Notes: generated by a model from the letters alone, not told the origin. DNA of 64,000 nt from an uncultured Gammaproteobacteria bacterium (GCA_929200535.1 CAKMZV010000003.1:49237-113236); one strand, 5' to 3'. Positions 19,141 through 29,343 are shown, numbered from the stretch's first letter. Program-made: numbers and translations.

Positions 19141-21105
19141 ATGAATAATAAATTAACCTTTCTTTGGAGGTTACCCCGAATTTATAAGCGCGTCTTAAGT
19201 CTAATGGTTGATAGCTGTATAATATCAGCTTCTTTTTTTCTTGCTCTCGGAGTTAGATTAGGAGAAATTTCAATATTTATATCCAAAGAAATCATTTTTA
19301 CTGTAATTGCAACCACTGTTATTACATTGATTGCATTTACTAAGTTAGGACTTTATCGAGCAGTACTTCGCTATCTGACATTTCATGCACTCGCCATCGT
19401 TATTTTAGGTGCTTTGGTTTCAACGCTCTCTATCCCTCTCTTTGCCTATTATTTTGATGCCGAAATTCCGCGTACAGTACCTGTTATTTACTTAACTTTT
19501 CTTGCCTTGCTATGTGGCGGAATTCGAATAATAATCCGTTCCTTAGTGGCACAAACCAACTCTAAAACTTATAAAAATGTTTTAATTTATGGTGCTGGGG
19601 GTACTGGACGTCAGCTTTCTATAGCTCTTCGTAGTTCAGAAAACTATCGAGTAAAAGGATTTATTGATGACGATAGATCATTGGATAATACTATCATTCA
19701 AGGACTTACAGTTCACCCCTCATCTAAAATTGAAAAAATAGTTGAAAGAGATAAGATTGATAAAATTCTTTTAGCGATACCCAAAGCTTCTCGCTCAACC
19801 CGAAAAACAATTATTGATAGTTTGCTATATCTGCAAAGAGAAGTCCTTACCATTCCTAATCTTAAAGATATTTTAGAAGGGAAGGCAAAAATTGATGAAC
19901 TCAAAGATGTTGCTATTGAAGATTTATTAGATCGTGAACCGGTTGAACCTGATTCAATATTAATGAAAGCAAATATTCAAGATAAAACAGTCATGGTAAC
20001 AGGGGCGGGCGGCTCCATTGGTTCTGAACTCTGCCGTCAAATAGTGATACAAAACCCCAAAACACTTATTTTATTTGAAATATCTGAGCCCTCCCTCTAT
20101 CAGCTTGATAAAGAATTATCAGAATTGATAGATAAACTTAAGTTAAACGTAAATATTATCCCTTTGCTTGGTTCAGTTAGACATACGAAGCATCTAAGTA
20201 AAGTAATGTGTTCTTTTAATGTGCAAACGGTTTATCATGCGGCAGCCTACAAACACGTTCCTTTAGTCGAATACAACGTAATAGAAGGGATTCAAAATAA
20301 TGTGTTTGGCTCTTACTATAGTGCGAAAGCTGCAATAGAAGCTAATGCTGAGCTATTTGTACTTATATCAACAGATAAGGCAGTACGACCAACAAGTATT
20401 ATGGGGGCCTCAAAAAGAATGGCTGAACTAGTTTTGCAAGCCTTAGCAGAGCAAGAAAAAACAAAACCTCGTAGCACTCGATTTTGTATGGTTCGCTTTG
20501 GTAATGTCCTAGATTCTTCAGGCTCCGTTATTCCTCTCTTTAAGAAACAAATTGCTGAAGGAAAAGCAATCACTGTTACGCATCCAGAAATTATTCGCTA
20601 TTTTATGACTATCCCTGAAGCCTCTCAATTAGTCATTCAAGCTGGAGCTATGAGTAGTGGTGGAGACGTTTTTGTATTAGATATGGGAGAGCCTGTCAAA
20701 ATTTTAGATTTAGCAAAAAATCTTATACAACTTTCTGGTTTGGAAATTAAATCATCTAAGAATCCTAATGGAGATATCGAGATTCATTTTACAGGCTTGC
20801 GCCCAGGAGAAAAACTTTACGAAGAACTTTTAATTGGAAGCAATACCCAAGGCACAAAACATAAACGCATTATGACCGCAAATGAACACTTCCTCTCATT
20901 GGAGCGATTCAATAATATTTTGAAAAAATTAAATCAAGCGTGTCTTAAGTTTGATTATGAAACTATCCAAAAAATTCTACTTGAAATACCAATAGAGCTA
21001 AATTCCACCGGAGTAATTAATGATTTATTATGGGATACTGAGAAAGACGCCTCCTCTCCAAAAAGCAAAATTATAGACTTAAATACTCGACAAATCTCCA
21101 GATAA
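19141..21105 (+). CDS. Membrane UDP-GlcNAc 4,6-dehydratase (PglF/WbpM family)
   Basis: 654 residues. About four transmembrane helices occupy the first 120 residues, followed by a CoA-binding-like Rossmann region (YGAGGTGRQL) and the catalytic SDR domain (VTGAGGSIGSEL, then STDKAVRPTSIMGASKR, with Met in place of Tyr as is normal here). It makes UDP-4-keto-6-deoxy-GlcNAc, the precursor of bacillosamine-, QuiNAc- and FucNAc-type sugars. It closes the first glycan block, a position WbpM homologues often hold. An 85 bp gap separates it from the aminotransferase gene. Confidence 0.93.
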   Translation: MNNKLTFLWRLPRIYKRVLSLMVDSCIISASFFLALGVRLGEISIFISKEIIFTVIATTVITLIAFTKLGLYRAVLRYLTFHALAIVILGALVSTLSIPLFAYYFDAEIPRTVPVIYLTFLALLCGGIRIIIRSLVAQTNSKTYKNVLIYGAGGTGRQLSIALRSSENYRVKGFIDDDRSLDNTIIQGLTVHPSSKIEKIVERDKIDKILLAIPKASRSTRKTIIDSLLYLQREVLTIPNLKDILEGKAKIDELKDVAIEDLLDREPVEPDSILMKANIQDKTVMVTGAGGSIGSELCRQIVIQNPKTLILFEISEPSLYQLDKELSELIDKLKLNVNIIPLLGSVRHTKHLSKVMCSFNVQTVYHAAAYKHVPLVEYNVIEGIQNNVFGSYYSAKAAIEANAELFVLISTDKAVRPTSIMGASKRMAELVLQALAEQEKTKPRSTRFCMVRFGNVLDSSGSVIPLFKKQIAEGKAITVTHPEIIRYFMTIPEASQLVIQAGAMSSGGDVFVLDMGEPVKILDLAKNLIQLSGLEIKSSKNPNGDIEIHFTGLRPGEKLYEELLIGSNTQGTKHKRIMTANEHFLSLERFNNILKKLNQACLKFDYETIQKILLEIPIELNSTGVINDLLWDTEKDASSPKSKIIDLNTRQISR

Positions 21106-21228
21106 CTACATATAACGTAACACTAGACTACAAATCACTTTAATGCTGATTCTACAAAATATGAAGTTTCAATCTGTCACTTTCATCCTCTCTACTTTTG
21201 AGCTAACAACCCAAAACAACTTCAAACA

Positions 21229-21931
21229 ATGAAAATACTCCTCACAGGCTCAGCAGGCTTTATTGGTTTTCATCTAATTAATGGTTTAATAAAACGTGGT
21301 GATGACGTAATTGGCTTGGATTCAGTCAATGATTATTATGAGCAATCCCTTAAGTACGAACGTTTAGAACAACTGGGATTTACCCAATTTCAAATTAGTT
21401 ACAATTCACTTTGCCAATCAACAAAGCATTCTAATTACCGTTTTATTAAGCTCCAGTTAGAGGATAGAGAAAACCTTAATACGCTTTTTCAAACTGAAAA
21501 GTTTGATGCTGTTTGTAATCTTGCTGCTCAAGCGGGTGTTCGCTATTCTCTTGAAAATCCAATCGCTTATATGGATTCTAATATTGTTGACTTTATCAAT
21601 TTATTGGAAGCCTGTCGCCATTATGGCGTTAATAACTTAAGCTATGCCTCCAGTTCATCAGTTTATGGGCTGAATGAATCTTATCCTTTTTTCACTTCGG
21701 ATAACGTAAACCATCCTGTTAGCCTTTATGCTGCTTCAATAAGCTAATGGATTTTATCAATGCTATTGAAAATGCCTTAGGTATAGAGCTTGAAAAACAG
21801 ATGATGTACCACAAACCTATGCCAATGCTGATGATTTGATTTCTGATTTAGACTATAAGCCACAAACTTCTATCCAAATAGGCATTAATCACTTTATTGA
21901 TTGGTATAAGGGTTTTTATAAAGCAGAATAA
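21229..21931 (+). pseudogene. UDP-glucuronate 4-epimerase pseudogene with two internal deletions
   Basis: Near-identical over its first 170 codons to the intact epimerase at 50434-51498 ([17 protein letters not shown]). After LYAAS the middle third is missing and the frame ends, but the homologous 3' end continues from about 21744 (LMDFINAIENALG) to the TAA at 21931. A second deletion of 19 bp lies after CAGATG, bounded by a GATG repeat in the intact gene. Substitutions such as IVGF to IVDF and FSTS to FFTS add to the evidence for decay. Confidence 0.92.
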
Positions 21932-22202
21932 AAATATGCGATTAAAGATCTATCCTTTCCTATCCTTTTTAAATGCAACTTGCCACGCAGCAACAGCAAA
22001 TTATAAGGACTGAAAGTTTCACCAACGAAAAATAAAGGTTGCCTTTTCTTATAACAGTTATTGATAGCAGAACAAAAAAACTCAATTAATTGTTTAACTC
22101 CAAAGTCCAGAGCAATAAATTTAAAGCTCTTAATTTTACTAAAAGCAAAATATATTCTCAATATGATAATAAAACAACAGCCTTTAGCTTAAAATTTTTA
22201 TA
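21932..22202. promoter_or_regulatory. gmd: Upstream region of gmd, partly shared with the second gmd group
   Basis: The last ~70 bp (22138-22205) are closely related to 49143-49211, which precedes the gmd remnant of the second group: both run from TAAAAGCAAAATA through TTTAGCTTAAAA to ATAATG. The shared block probably contains the gmd promoter and start region. The rest of the gap (21932-22137) holds no gene I can recognise. Confidence 0.5.
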
Positions 22203-23198
22203 ATGAATAATAAAAAAGCATTTATCACCGGCATTACTGGACAGGATGGTTCCTATCTTGCCGAACTTCTTTTAGAAAAAAACTATGAAGTCCATGCCAT
22301 TTTACGTCGTGTCTCCTTATTCACTACTAAACGCATTAATCATTTATTTGAACACCCTAATTTACATACCTATCATGGCGATTTAACAGATTCGAGTAAC
22401 CTGAATCGATCGCTATCAAAAATAGAGCCTAAAGAAATATACAATCTTAGTGCACAATCTCATGTTGGAGTTTCTTTTGAAGTACCTGAATATACAGCAG
22501 AAGTTGATGCCGTAGGTGCGTTGCGTTTATTAGATGCTATTCGAGATACTAAGGTAAATACTCGTTTTTATCAAGCCTCCACTCCTGAATTGTTCGGCGG
22601 TATTCCTGGCACGAAACCTCAAAGCGAACAAACCCCCTTTCACCCTAAATCCCCATATAGAGCCGCTAAACTTTACGCCTATTGGATTACGGTAAACTAT
22701 CGTGAATCCTATGAATTATATGCTTGTAATGGAATTTTGTTTAACCACGAAAGCCCGAGACAAGGCAATACTTTCGTCACAAAAAAAATCACTAAAGCCG
22801 TCGCTAATATTTATAAAGGCAAACAAAAAGTTTTAAAAATTGGAAACTTAGATGCTAAACGAGACTGGGGGCGTGCGAAAGCGAAAGATTTTGTTTATAC
22901 TCAATGGTTAATGTTACAACAAGATAAACTAAAAGACTATGTTATTGCAACAGGGGAAACTCATACCGTAAGAGAATTTATTGAACTTGCCTTTGAAGAG
23001 GTCGGCACTAAAATTCAATGGAAAGGAACTGGAATAGCTGAAAAAGGTATGGATTTAAGTACTGGAAAAATTTTGGTGGAAGTTAATAAAAAAATATTTC
23101 CGTCCAGCCGAAGTAAAATTGCTTTTAGGCGATGTGCTTCCAAAGCAGAAAAAGAATTAGGCTGGAAGAGAAAAATTTCATTTAGAGAACTCATTTAA
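22203..23198 (+). CDS. gmd: GDP-mannose 4,6-dehydratase, C-terminally shortened
   Basis: First step of GDP-L-fucose synthesis. 331 residues against about 350-370 for the family. TGITGQDGSYLAELLLEK, AQSHVGVSFE, SPYRAAKLYAY (YxxxK) and NHESPRQGNTFVTKKI are present. It ends FRELI because a deletion joined it to the tail of fcl; the other copy's relic shows that about 17 residues were lost. Two further oddities are TPE where TSE is usual in the active-site strand, and WGRAKAKDF where families have WGxAKDY, from a 6 bp GCGAAA duplication. Activity is uncertain. Confidence 0.85.
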   Translation: MNNKKAFITGITGQDGSYLAELLLEKNYEVHAILRRVSLFTTKRINHLFEHPNLHTYHGDLTDSSNLNRSLSKIEPKEIYNLSAQSHVGVSFEVPEYTAEVDAVGALRLLDAIRDTKVNTRFYQASTPELFGGIPGTKPQSEQTPFHPKSPYRAAKLYAYWITVNYRESYELYACNGILFNHESPRQGNTFVTKKITKAVANIYKGKQKVLKIGNLDAKRDWGRAKAKDFVYTQWLMLQQDKLKDYVIATGETHTVREFIELAFEEVGTKIQWKGTGIAEKGMDLSTGKILVEVNKKIFPSSRSKIAFRRCASKAEKELGWKRKISFRELI

Positions 23199-23200
23199 CT

Positions 23201-23278
23201 CGCATGGGGTGGAAATATAATATTAAATTAAAAGAAGGCTTAAAAAAAGCCTATCAGTGGTACAAACAAAATGCCTAA
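23201..23278 (+). pseudogene. fcl: 3' remnant of fcl (GDP-L-fucose synthase)
   Basis: In one frame the 78 bp after gmd read [20 protein letters not shown] then YKQNA and stop, matching the last 25 residues of the intact fcl at 49436-50389 ([20 protein letters not shown]). A deletion removed the gmd end, the intergenic region and about 290 codons of fcl. The final ATGCC of the remnant doubles as the start of rmlB. Confidence 0.93.
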
Positions 23279-24347
23279 AAAAATCCTCATCACCGGTGGA
23301 GCTGGATTTATTGGTTCAAGCTTAATTCGATATATTATTAATAATACAAATTATTATATTACTAATGTTGATAAATTAACTTATGCTGGTAATTTAGAAT
23401 CTCTAAACTCTATTGAAAATAATTCGCAATACCACTTCGAAAAAATTGATATTTGTGATGTCAATGCCATTAAGCGAGTCTTAACAGAACAACAGCCTGA
23501 TATTATTATGCATCTTGCTGCCGAATCACATGTTGATCGCTCCATTGATTCTCCCAATCAATTTATTCACACGAATATTATTGGGACATACATCCTGCTA
23601 GAAGAAACTTTATCTTACTGGAATACATTAGAAAAAAATAAAAAAAACACCTTTAGATTCCACCATATTTCCACCGATGAGGTTTATGGCGATTTAACTC
23701 AAGATGCAACTCGCTTGTTCACCGAAGAAACACCATACGCTCCTAATTCACCTTACTCTGCTTCAAAAGCAAGCGCAGATCATTTAGTCAAAGCTTGGCA
23801 TAAAACCTATGGACTCCCTATAATCATCACCAACTGCTCAAACAACTATGGTCCCTATCAATTTCCAGAAAAATTAATTCCTCTCACTATCCTCAATGCC
23901 TTAGAAGGTAAAAAGTTACCCATATACGGGGATGGCAAACAAAAAAGAGATTGGCTATACGTGAATGACCATGCAGAAGCATTATTACATGTAGCCCTCA
24001 ATGGAAAAATTAACGAAAATTATAATATTGGTGGAAATAATGAATTAGAAAATATCCAAGTAGTAAAAACAATCTGTACTACACTAGATGAAATCATGCC
24101 GTCTAAAATAACATCGATTAAGCAATATGAACAACTCATCACTTACGTTACAGATCGCCCAGGACATGATAGAAGGTACGCAATTGACAACACTAAGATC
24201 ACCCAAAATTTAAATTGGAAACCCTGTGAAACATTTGAAACAGGAATTCGTAAAACAATACAATGGTATATAGAAAATCCAATATGGTGTCAAAATGTAA
24301 AAAATGGGAGTTATCAAGGCGAAAGGTTAGGTATAAGCAGAGAATGA
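23271..24347 (+). CDS. rmlB: dTDP-glucose 4,6-dehydratase
   Basis: 358-residue extended SDR with [27 protein letters not shown], the catalytic STDEVYGDL (Thr-Asp-Glu) and [11 protein letters not shown] (YxxxK). It makes dTDP-4-keto-6-deoxy-glucose. Its start overlaps the fcl remnant and its stop overlaps rmlA by ATGA. No rmlC or rmlD is present in the window, so the final dTDP sugar is open. Confidence 0.95.
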   Translation: MPKKILITGGAGFIGSSLIRYIINNTNYYITNVDKLTYAGNLESLNSIENNSQYHFEKIDICDVNAIKRVLTEQQPDIIMHLAAESHVDRSIDSPNQFIHTNIIGTYILLEETLSYWNTLEKNKKNTFRFHHISTDEVYGDLTQDATRLFTEETPYAPNSPYSASKASADHLVKAWHKTYGLPIIITNCSNNYGPYQFPEKLIPLTILNALEGKKLPIYGDGKQKRDWLYVNDHAEALLHVALNGKINENYNIGGNNELENIQVVKTICTTLDEIMPSKITSIKQYEQLITYVTDRPGHDRRYAIDNTKITQNLNWKPCETFETGIRKTIQWYIENPIWCQNVKNGSYQGERLGISRE

Positions 24348-25213
24348 AAGGGATTATATTAGCTGGCGGCAAAGGGACCAGACTACAACCAATTACCCAA
24401 TGTATATCTAAACAACTCTTGCCGATATACGATAAACCGATGATATACTATCCTTTATCGGTTTTAATGTTGGCAGGCATACAAGATATTCTTCTTATAT
24501 CTACCCCACAAGATCTCCCTAATTACCAAAAACTATTGGGAGATGGCACAAGCCTTGGAATTAACCTTAATTATGCTGAGCAACCTTCCCCTGATGGCTT
24601 AGCTCAAGCTTTTCTTATTGGGGAAAAATTTATTGACAATGATAATGTATGTCTTATTTTAGGTGATAATATTTTTTGGGGACATGGATTCACTCCCTCA
24701 TTACAACAAGCCGCGTCTAAAACTAATGGCGCTACTATCTTTGGCTATCAAGTCAATGATCCAAAACGTTTTGGGATTGTGGAATTTGATAATAACCAAA
24801 AAGTCATTAGCCTTGAAGAGAAACCTCAAAACCCCAAATCTTCATTCGCAATAACTGGGCTGTATTTTTACGATAATGATGTGATACAAATTGCCAAAAA
24901 TATTAAACCATCTCCACGAGGAGAATTAGAAATCACCAGTATAAATCAAGCTTATTTGAAACAAGGAAATTTAGAAGTTGAATTATTAGGACGTGGCTTT
25001 GCTTGGTTAGATACAGGTACTTTTGATAGCCTACTGGAAGCATCCCTGTTTGTTTCTACCATCGAAAAAAGACAAGGCTATAAGGTCGCTTGTTTGGAAG
25101 AGATAGCCTATCACAATGGATGGATCGATGCAATACAGATAGAAACATTAATAAAATCTTATCCTCATAATAGTTATACCCAATACCTCATCAATCTCAT
25201 TAAGATTCTATAA
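24344..25213 (+). CDS. rmlA: Glucose-1-phosphate thymidylyltransferase
   Basis: 289 residues from ATG 24344, the normal RmlA length; the ORF-track start at 24263 lies inside rmlB and is rejected. [28 protein letters not shown] and [10 protein letters not shown] are the nucleotide- and sugar-binding signatures. It supplies dTDP-glucose to rmlB. Confidence 0.95.
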   Translation: MKGIILAGGKGTRLQPITQCISKQLLPIYDKPMIYYPLSVLMLAGIQDILLISTPQDLPNYQKLLGDGTSLGINLNYAEQPSPDGLAQAFLIGEKFIDNDNVCLILGDNIFWGHGFTPSLQQAASKTNGATIFGYQVNDPKRFGIVEFDNNQKVISLEEKPQNPKSSFAITGLYFYDNDVIQIAKNIKPSPRGELEITSINQAYLKQGNLEVELLGRGFAWLDTGTFDSLLEASLFVSTIEKRQGYKVACLEEIAYHNGWIDAIQIETLIKSYPHNSYTQYLINLIKIL

Positions 25214-25525
25214 AAATATAGATGAGTGTAAAGTCTCTACCTTGTATAAGTTCAGAAACATATAAACAGTGTTACAATAGATAGTAGTCAGATTTTCCAT
25301 TGCTCTACTAAACAAAAAAAATCAAATTAAACTGTTTTTTTACTCCTACAAAGCTCTGCAACCCTTGAAGTTTGCAAAACCCTAAATCTATGGAAAAAAT
25401 CCCACTTCTGACTCAAAAAAAACTGATTATATCATTGCTTCATTGCTATATCCTTTTTATTGTCTCTTATAACAACAATTATTTTGTTGTTAAGACAACC
25501 TAAAAAATAAACACCTCTCAAACTT
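25214..25525. promoter_or_regulatory. 312 bp gap before the phosphonate genes, with an inverted repeat
   Basis: No gene is recognisable. A perfect 9 bp inverted repeat, TAACAACAA and TTGTTGTTA separated by 5 bases, lies at 25470-25492; an outer GTCT/AGAC pair flanks it. It is 34 bp upstream of the PEP mutase ATG. It is too A/T-rich and lacks the trailing U-run of a strong terminator, so it may be an operator or mRNA leader hairpin. The gap probably holds the promoter of the phosphonate genes. Confidence 0.4.
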
Positions 25526-26845
25526 ATGCAAAATAAAACCTCTCAAAAAATTGTTTATGTTGGTATGAGTGCCGATCTCATACACGAGGGACACATTAAT
25601 ATTCTTAACAAAGCTGCCTCTCTCGGAAAAGTTGTCGTAGGATTGCTTACAGATGAAGCTATTGCAAGCTACAAACGTGTTCCACATATGAATTTTGAAC
25701 AACGTAAAGTAATCATTAATAGTATCAAAGGGGTAGATCAAGTTGAAGCACAACACACCTTAGATTACACCGATAATCTAACTAAAATCAAACCAAACTA
25801 TGTCGTTCATGGTGATGATTGGAAAGAAGGTGTGCAAGCAACAACTCGCCAAAAAGTTATCGACACACTCCAACAATGGGGAGGTGAATTAATTGAAGTC
25901 GGTTATACTCCCGGCATTTCTTCGACTCAACTGCATCGCTCTATTAAAGAAATTGCCAGCACACCAGATGTGCGTCTCAAACGCCTACGGAGATTACTAC
26001 AGATTAAACCACTTATTCGAGTCAACGAAGTTCATAATGGATTGTCTGCTTTGATTACTGAAAAAACATCAGTGGATAAAGAAGATATGAAAACAGAATT
26101 TGATGCTATGTGGGCAAGTAGTCTAACCGACTCAACGGCTAAAGGAAAACCTGATATAGAAGCAGTAGATGTTTCTTCAAGGCTATCCTCTGTCAATGAT
26201 ATATTTGAGGTCACGACAAAGCCAATGCTGTTTGATGCCGACACAGGTGGAAAAGTTGAGCATCTTGCCTTCACGATTCGTTCGCTTGAACGTCTTGGTG
26301 TCTCGGCTGCCGTGATAGAAGATAAAACAGGACTGAAAAAAAATTCACTCTTTGGCAATGATGTTGAGCAGCACCAAGCCACCATCGAAGAATTTCAAGC
26401 TAAAATACGCGTTGCCAAAGAAGCGCAAATTACTGATGATTTTATGCTTATTTCACGTATTGAAAGCCTCATTTTGGAAAAAGGAATGGAGGATGCGTTA
26501 GCACGAGCAAGGGCTTATATTGAAGCAGGTAGTGATGGTATTATGATTCATAGCAGGCAAAAATCACCTGAAGAAATATTTGAGTTTTGTAAACAATACC
26601 ACAGCAACCTACCAAAAACAGTTCCGTTAATGGTTGTGCCTTCCAGTTTTAACTCAGTCACCGAAGATGAATGGATTAATCAAGGCGTGCAAATTGTGGT
26701 ATATGCTAATCATATGCTCCGCTCAGCCTATCCAGCAATGTTAAATGTTGCACAATCCATACTACGCCATGGTCGTAGTGCCGAAGCGGATCCTAATTGT
26801 CTCCCTATTAAAGAGATATTGGAGCTTATTCCGGGTACAAAATAA
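25526..26845 (+). CDS. pepM: Cytidylyltransferase-phosphoenolpyruvate mutase fusion
   Basis: 439 residues, two domains. Residues 1-140 are a nucleotidyltransferase of the cytidylyltransferase superfamily with HEGH at 20-23 and ISST at 131-134, the PntC-like type that activates phosphonates with CMP. Residues about 225-439 are PEP mutase, with DADTGG at 237-242 and the diagnostic [10 protein letters not shown] at 265-274, which separates mutases from isocitrate-lyase-like hydrolases. It therefore makes phosphonopyruvate from PEP and probably CMP-activates a downstream phosphonate. The decarboxylase gene starts at the base after its stop codon. Confidence 0.94.
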   Translation: MQNKTSQKIVYVGMSADLIHEGHINILNKAASLGKVVVGLLTDEAIASYKRVPHMNFEQRKVIINSIKGVDQVEAQHTLDYTDNLTKIKPNYVVHGDDWKEGVQATTRQKVIDTLQQWGGELIEVGYTPGISSTQLHRSIKEIASTPDVRLKRLRRLLQIKPLIRVNEVHNGLSALITEKTSVDKEDMKTEFDAMWASSLTDSTAKGKPDIEAVDVSSRLSSVNDIFEVTTKPMLFDADTGGKVEHLAFTIRSLERLGVSAAVIEDKTGLKKNSLFGNDVEQHQATIEEFQAKIRVAKEAQITDDFMLISRIESLILEKGMEDALARARAYIEAGSDGIMIHSRQKSPEEIFEFCKQYHSNLPKTVPLMVVPSSFNSVTEDEWINQGVQIVVYANHMLRSAYPAMLNVAQSILRHGRSAEADPNCLPIKEILELIPGTK

Positions 26846-27976
26846 ATGATTTGTCCTGATTTTTTTCATCGAACACTTAAAGACAACGGGGTTGATTTTT
26901 TTACGGGCGTGCCTGACTCCTTACTCAAAGAGTTTGGTAATTTTGTCTCCTCAATGCTCCCTACTACTCAGCATACCATTGCAGCAAACGAAGGAGCTGC
27001 TGTTGGGTTAGCAATTGGACATCACCTTGCTACTGGGAAAATTCCTTTAGTTTATCTTCAAAATTCAGGGTTAGGCAATACAATTAATCCCCTTGTTTCA
27101 CTGGCGGATCCTACCGTTTATGGCATTCCTCTATTGCTTCTCATTGGCTGGCGTGGAGAACCTGATATTCCAGATGAACCACAACATAAAAAACAAGGCC
27201 CCATCACCTTACCTACGCTGGACGCAATGGATATTAAATGGGCAACACTTCATAAGGACCTTTCATCCAAAGAAGTCATTTCAACCGTTGATACTGCTCT
27301 TCAACACTGCCGTCAACAACAAGCACCCTTTGCCTTAGTCGTGCATAAAAATACCTTTGAAAAATTCACTAAACCCAAACACACATCAGACTTAATTTTG
27401 CAACGTGAACAAGCAATTGCAACCATAATGAAATTTATCCAGCCTGATGATATTGTTGTCGCCACAACTGGGATGATTTCACGTGAGCTATATGAGCAAA
27501 GAGAAATGCAAAATCAATCTCATCAACAAGATTTTTTAGTCGTTGGGGGAATGGGTCATTGTAGTTCTATTGCCCTACGTATAGCTATGGAAAAACCTAA
27601 CCGAACAATCTATTGCCTTGATGGTGATGGTTCAATACTTATGCATATGGGCTCTTTAGCCGTTGCCGGCACCAGTGCTTGTAAAAATTTTAAACACATC
27701 GTACTTAATAATGGCGTACATGATTCAGTCGGAGGACAACCCACTGTGGGTCTGACTATTGATATGCCAAATATTGCCAAAAACTGCCACTATCGCCATA
27801 CTCACTCGGTTGAAACAAGCGAGCAACTTGAAAATACTCTACCTGATTTCATCAATCAATCAGGACCTTGCTTTTTACAAGTTTGTGTCAAACCTGGCAA
27901 TCGTGCTGACCTTGGCAGACCAACACAAACACCCCAAGAATGCAAAGTGCATTTTATGCAACACCTCTCCTCATAA
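26846..27976 (+). CDS. aepY: Phosphonopyruvate decarboxylase (copy B, complete)
   Basis: 376 residues. The N-terminal PYR domain begins DFFHRTLKDNGVDFFTGVPD and contains the TPP-activating glutamate in AANEGAAVG; the C-terminal domain has LDGDGSILMH and LNNGVHDS. The ATG follows the PEP mutase stop directly, so the two are translationally coupled. From 26928 on the DNA is identical to window bases 1 onward. Confidence 0.95.
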   Translation: MICPDFFHRTLKDNGVDFFTGVPDSLLKEFGNFVSSMLPTTQHTIAANEGAAVGLAIGHHLATGKIPLVYLQNSGLGNTINPLVSLADPTVYGIPLLLLIGWRGEPDIPDEPQHKKQGPITLPTLDAMDIKWATLHKDLSSKEVISTVDTALQHCRQQQAPFALVVHKNTFEKFTKPKHTSDLILQREQAIATIMKFIQPDDIVVATTGMISRELYEQREMQNQSHQQDFLVVGGMGHCSSIALRIAMEKPNRTIYCLDGDGSILMHMGSLAVAGTSACKNFKHIVLNNGVHDSVGGQPTVGLTIDMPNIAKNCHYRHTHSVETSEQLENTLPDFINQSGPCFLQVCVKPGNRADLGRPTQTPQECKVHFMQHLSS

Positions 27977-29343
27977 AACATCTATCTAATGAAACAACAA
28001 CTCTACATCAATCAAGGATTTGCAGCTTGGGATGGTATCCTAAAACAATATCAACCCCAAAAAACCCTACTTGTATGTGGAAAGCAATCCTATCGCTCCA
28101 TAGAAGCAATTGTACAACCCCTACTAACTCAACTATCAGGAAAAATAATTACTTTTAATGAGTTTGGTAAAAAGCCTTGTATTGAGGATATTTTCCGTGG
28201 CATCACCTTATGTCGAGAAGAGAACGTTGATTTAATTATTGCCATTGGGGGTGGCCATTGCATTGATACAGCAAAGGCCATTAATTTATTAAGCAAACAA
28301 CCTATTTCACTTAATAATGCCAATGATTTAGCAGAAAGCATTCGTGGCAACACGACATTAATCCCAACTGAATGCCCTCTAATTGTGATGCCCACCACAT
28401 GCGGATCAGGCTCTGAAGCCACACACTTTGCCGTCGTTTATATTGGCTCCGACAAATTCTCATTAGCCCACCCCAGCATCTTGGCTGATTGGGTAATTGC
28501 TGATAAATGTTTAGTCAACTCACTACCTCACTCAATCGCTGTATATACAGCCTTAGATGCTCTATGCCAAGCCATAGAATCCTACTGGTCAGTCGGTGCA
28601 ACACAAGAGAGTGAAGAGTACGCACTCAATGCCTTAAAAATCATTAGCCCGCATCTTCAAAACCAATTTACTATAAATGATCAATTTTTTACGGATATGG
28701 TACTCGCTGCAAACTATGCTGGTCGTGCCATTAATATTTCCAAAACAACTGCCCCACACGCCCTATCCTACTACTTAACCGATCAATTTGATGTCCCCCA
28801 TGGGATTGCCGTGGCACTAACTCTTGGAGCCGTAGCAACCTATACTGAAATCAATGCAGAAAATCACACTCAGAAAAAAATACAAACAATAAAGAATATA
28901 CTTAATTTTTCAGATGAATTTTCTCAGTCATGGTACGACTTTATTGCTTCACTTGATATTGCTTGCAAATTATCTGACTACAATCTGAAAGAAGAACACT
29001 TAGAAAAAATGGTGAACTCAGTTAATTTACAAAGACTTGCCAATCACCCAATTAATTTTGATACAAAACAACTAAAACAGGTGCTGAAATCACGCTATAT
29101 TTAAGTACTCAAATCCTGTGCTGATTTTTTGCAGACTTCCATACTATAAATATTTCCGACTATTTCCGATCTGCAAAATATTTTTCATAGTACCTTAACC
29201 TTATACCAATGATAGCCCAAAAATGTACTGCCATTATCAAAACCTTTACAACAACAATGGGATAAAGCATACAACATATGTTTATACGGAATATGACATT
29301 GGTTTATCCAAAGGACGAAATATTACTGTGAGTTATGTTAAAC
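26928..29343. repeat. Long perfect direct repeat, copy B
   Basis: Partner of window bases 1-2416 at an offset of exactly 26927 bp. It covers most of the decarboxylase, the whole reductase and 239 bp of non-coding DNA. Because copy A is cut by the window edge, homology may reach further left here, possibly into PEP mutase. Confidence 0.95.
27989..29104 (+). CDS. Phosphonoacetaldehyde reductase, iron-type alcohol dehydrogenase (copy B)
   Basis: 371 residues, same protein as 1062-2177. With pepM and the decarboxylase in an unbroken run, this copy sits in a complete three-gene pathway from PEP to 2-hydroxyethylphosphonate. The assignment of the aldehyde substrate rests on this context. It is followed by the barrel-like remnant and then the ABC flippase gene. 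Confidence 0.9.
   Translation: MKQQLYINQGFAAWDGILKQYQPQKTLLVCGKQSYRSIEAIVQPLLTQLSGKIITFNEFGKKPCIEDIFRGITLCREENVDLIIAIGGGHCIDTAKAINLLSKQPISLNNANDLAESIRGNTTLIPTECPLIVMPTTCGSGSEATHFAVVYIGSDKFSLAHPSILADWVIADKCLVNSLPHSIAVYTALDALCQAIESYWSVGATQESEEYALNALKIISPHLQNQFTINDQFFTDMVLAANYAGRAINISKTTAPHALSYYLTDQFDVPHGIAVALTLGAVATYTEINAENHTQKKIQTIKNILNFSDEFSQSWYDFIASLDIACKLSDYNLKEEHLEKMVNSVNLQRLANHPINFDTKQLKQVLKSRYI

Noticed and set aside
25470-25492. Rho-independent terminator for rmlA
   Set aside because: The stem is A/T-rich and is followed by AGACAACC, not a T-run, and it is about 260 bp from the rmlA stop; better treated as a possible operator.
26032-26385. 117-codon minus-strand ORF
   Set aside because: Antisense to the PEP mutase domain; no start context and no recognisable domain.
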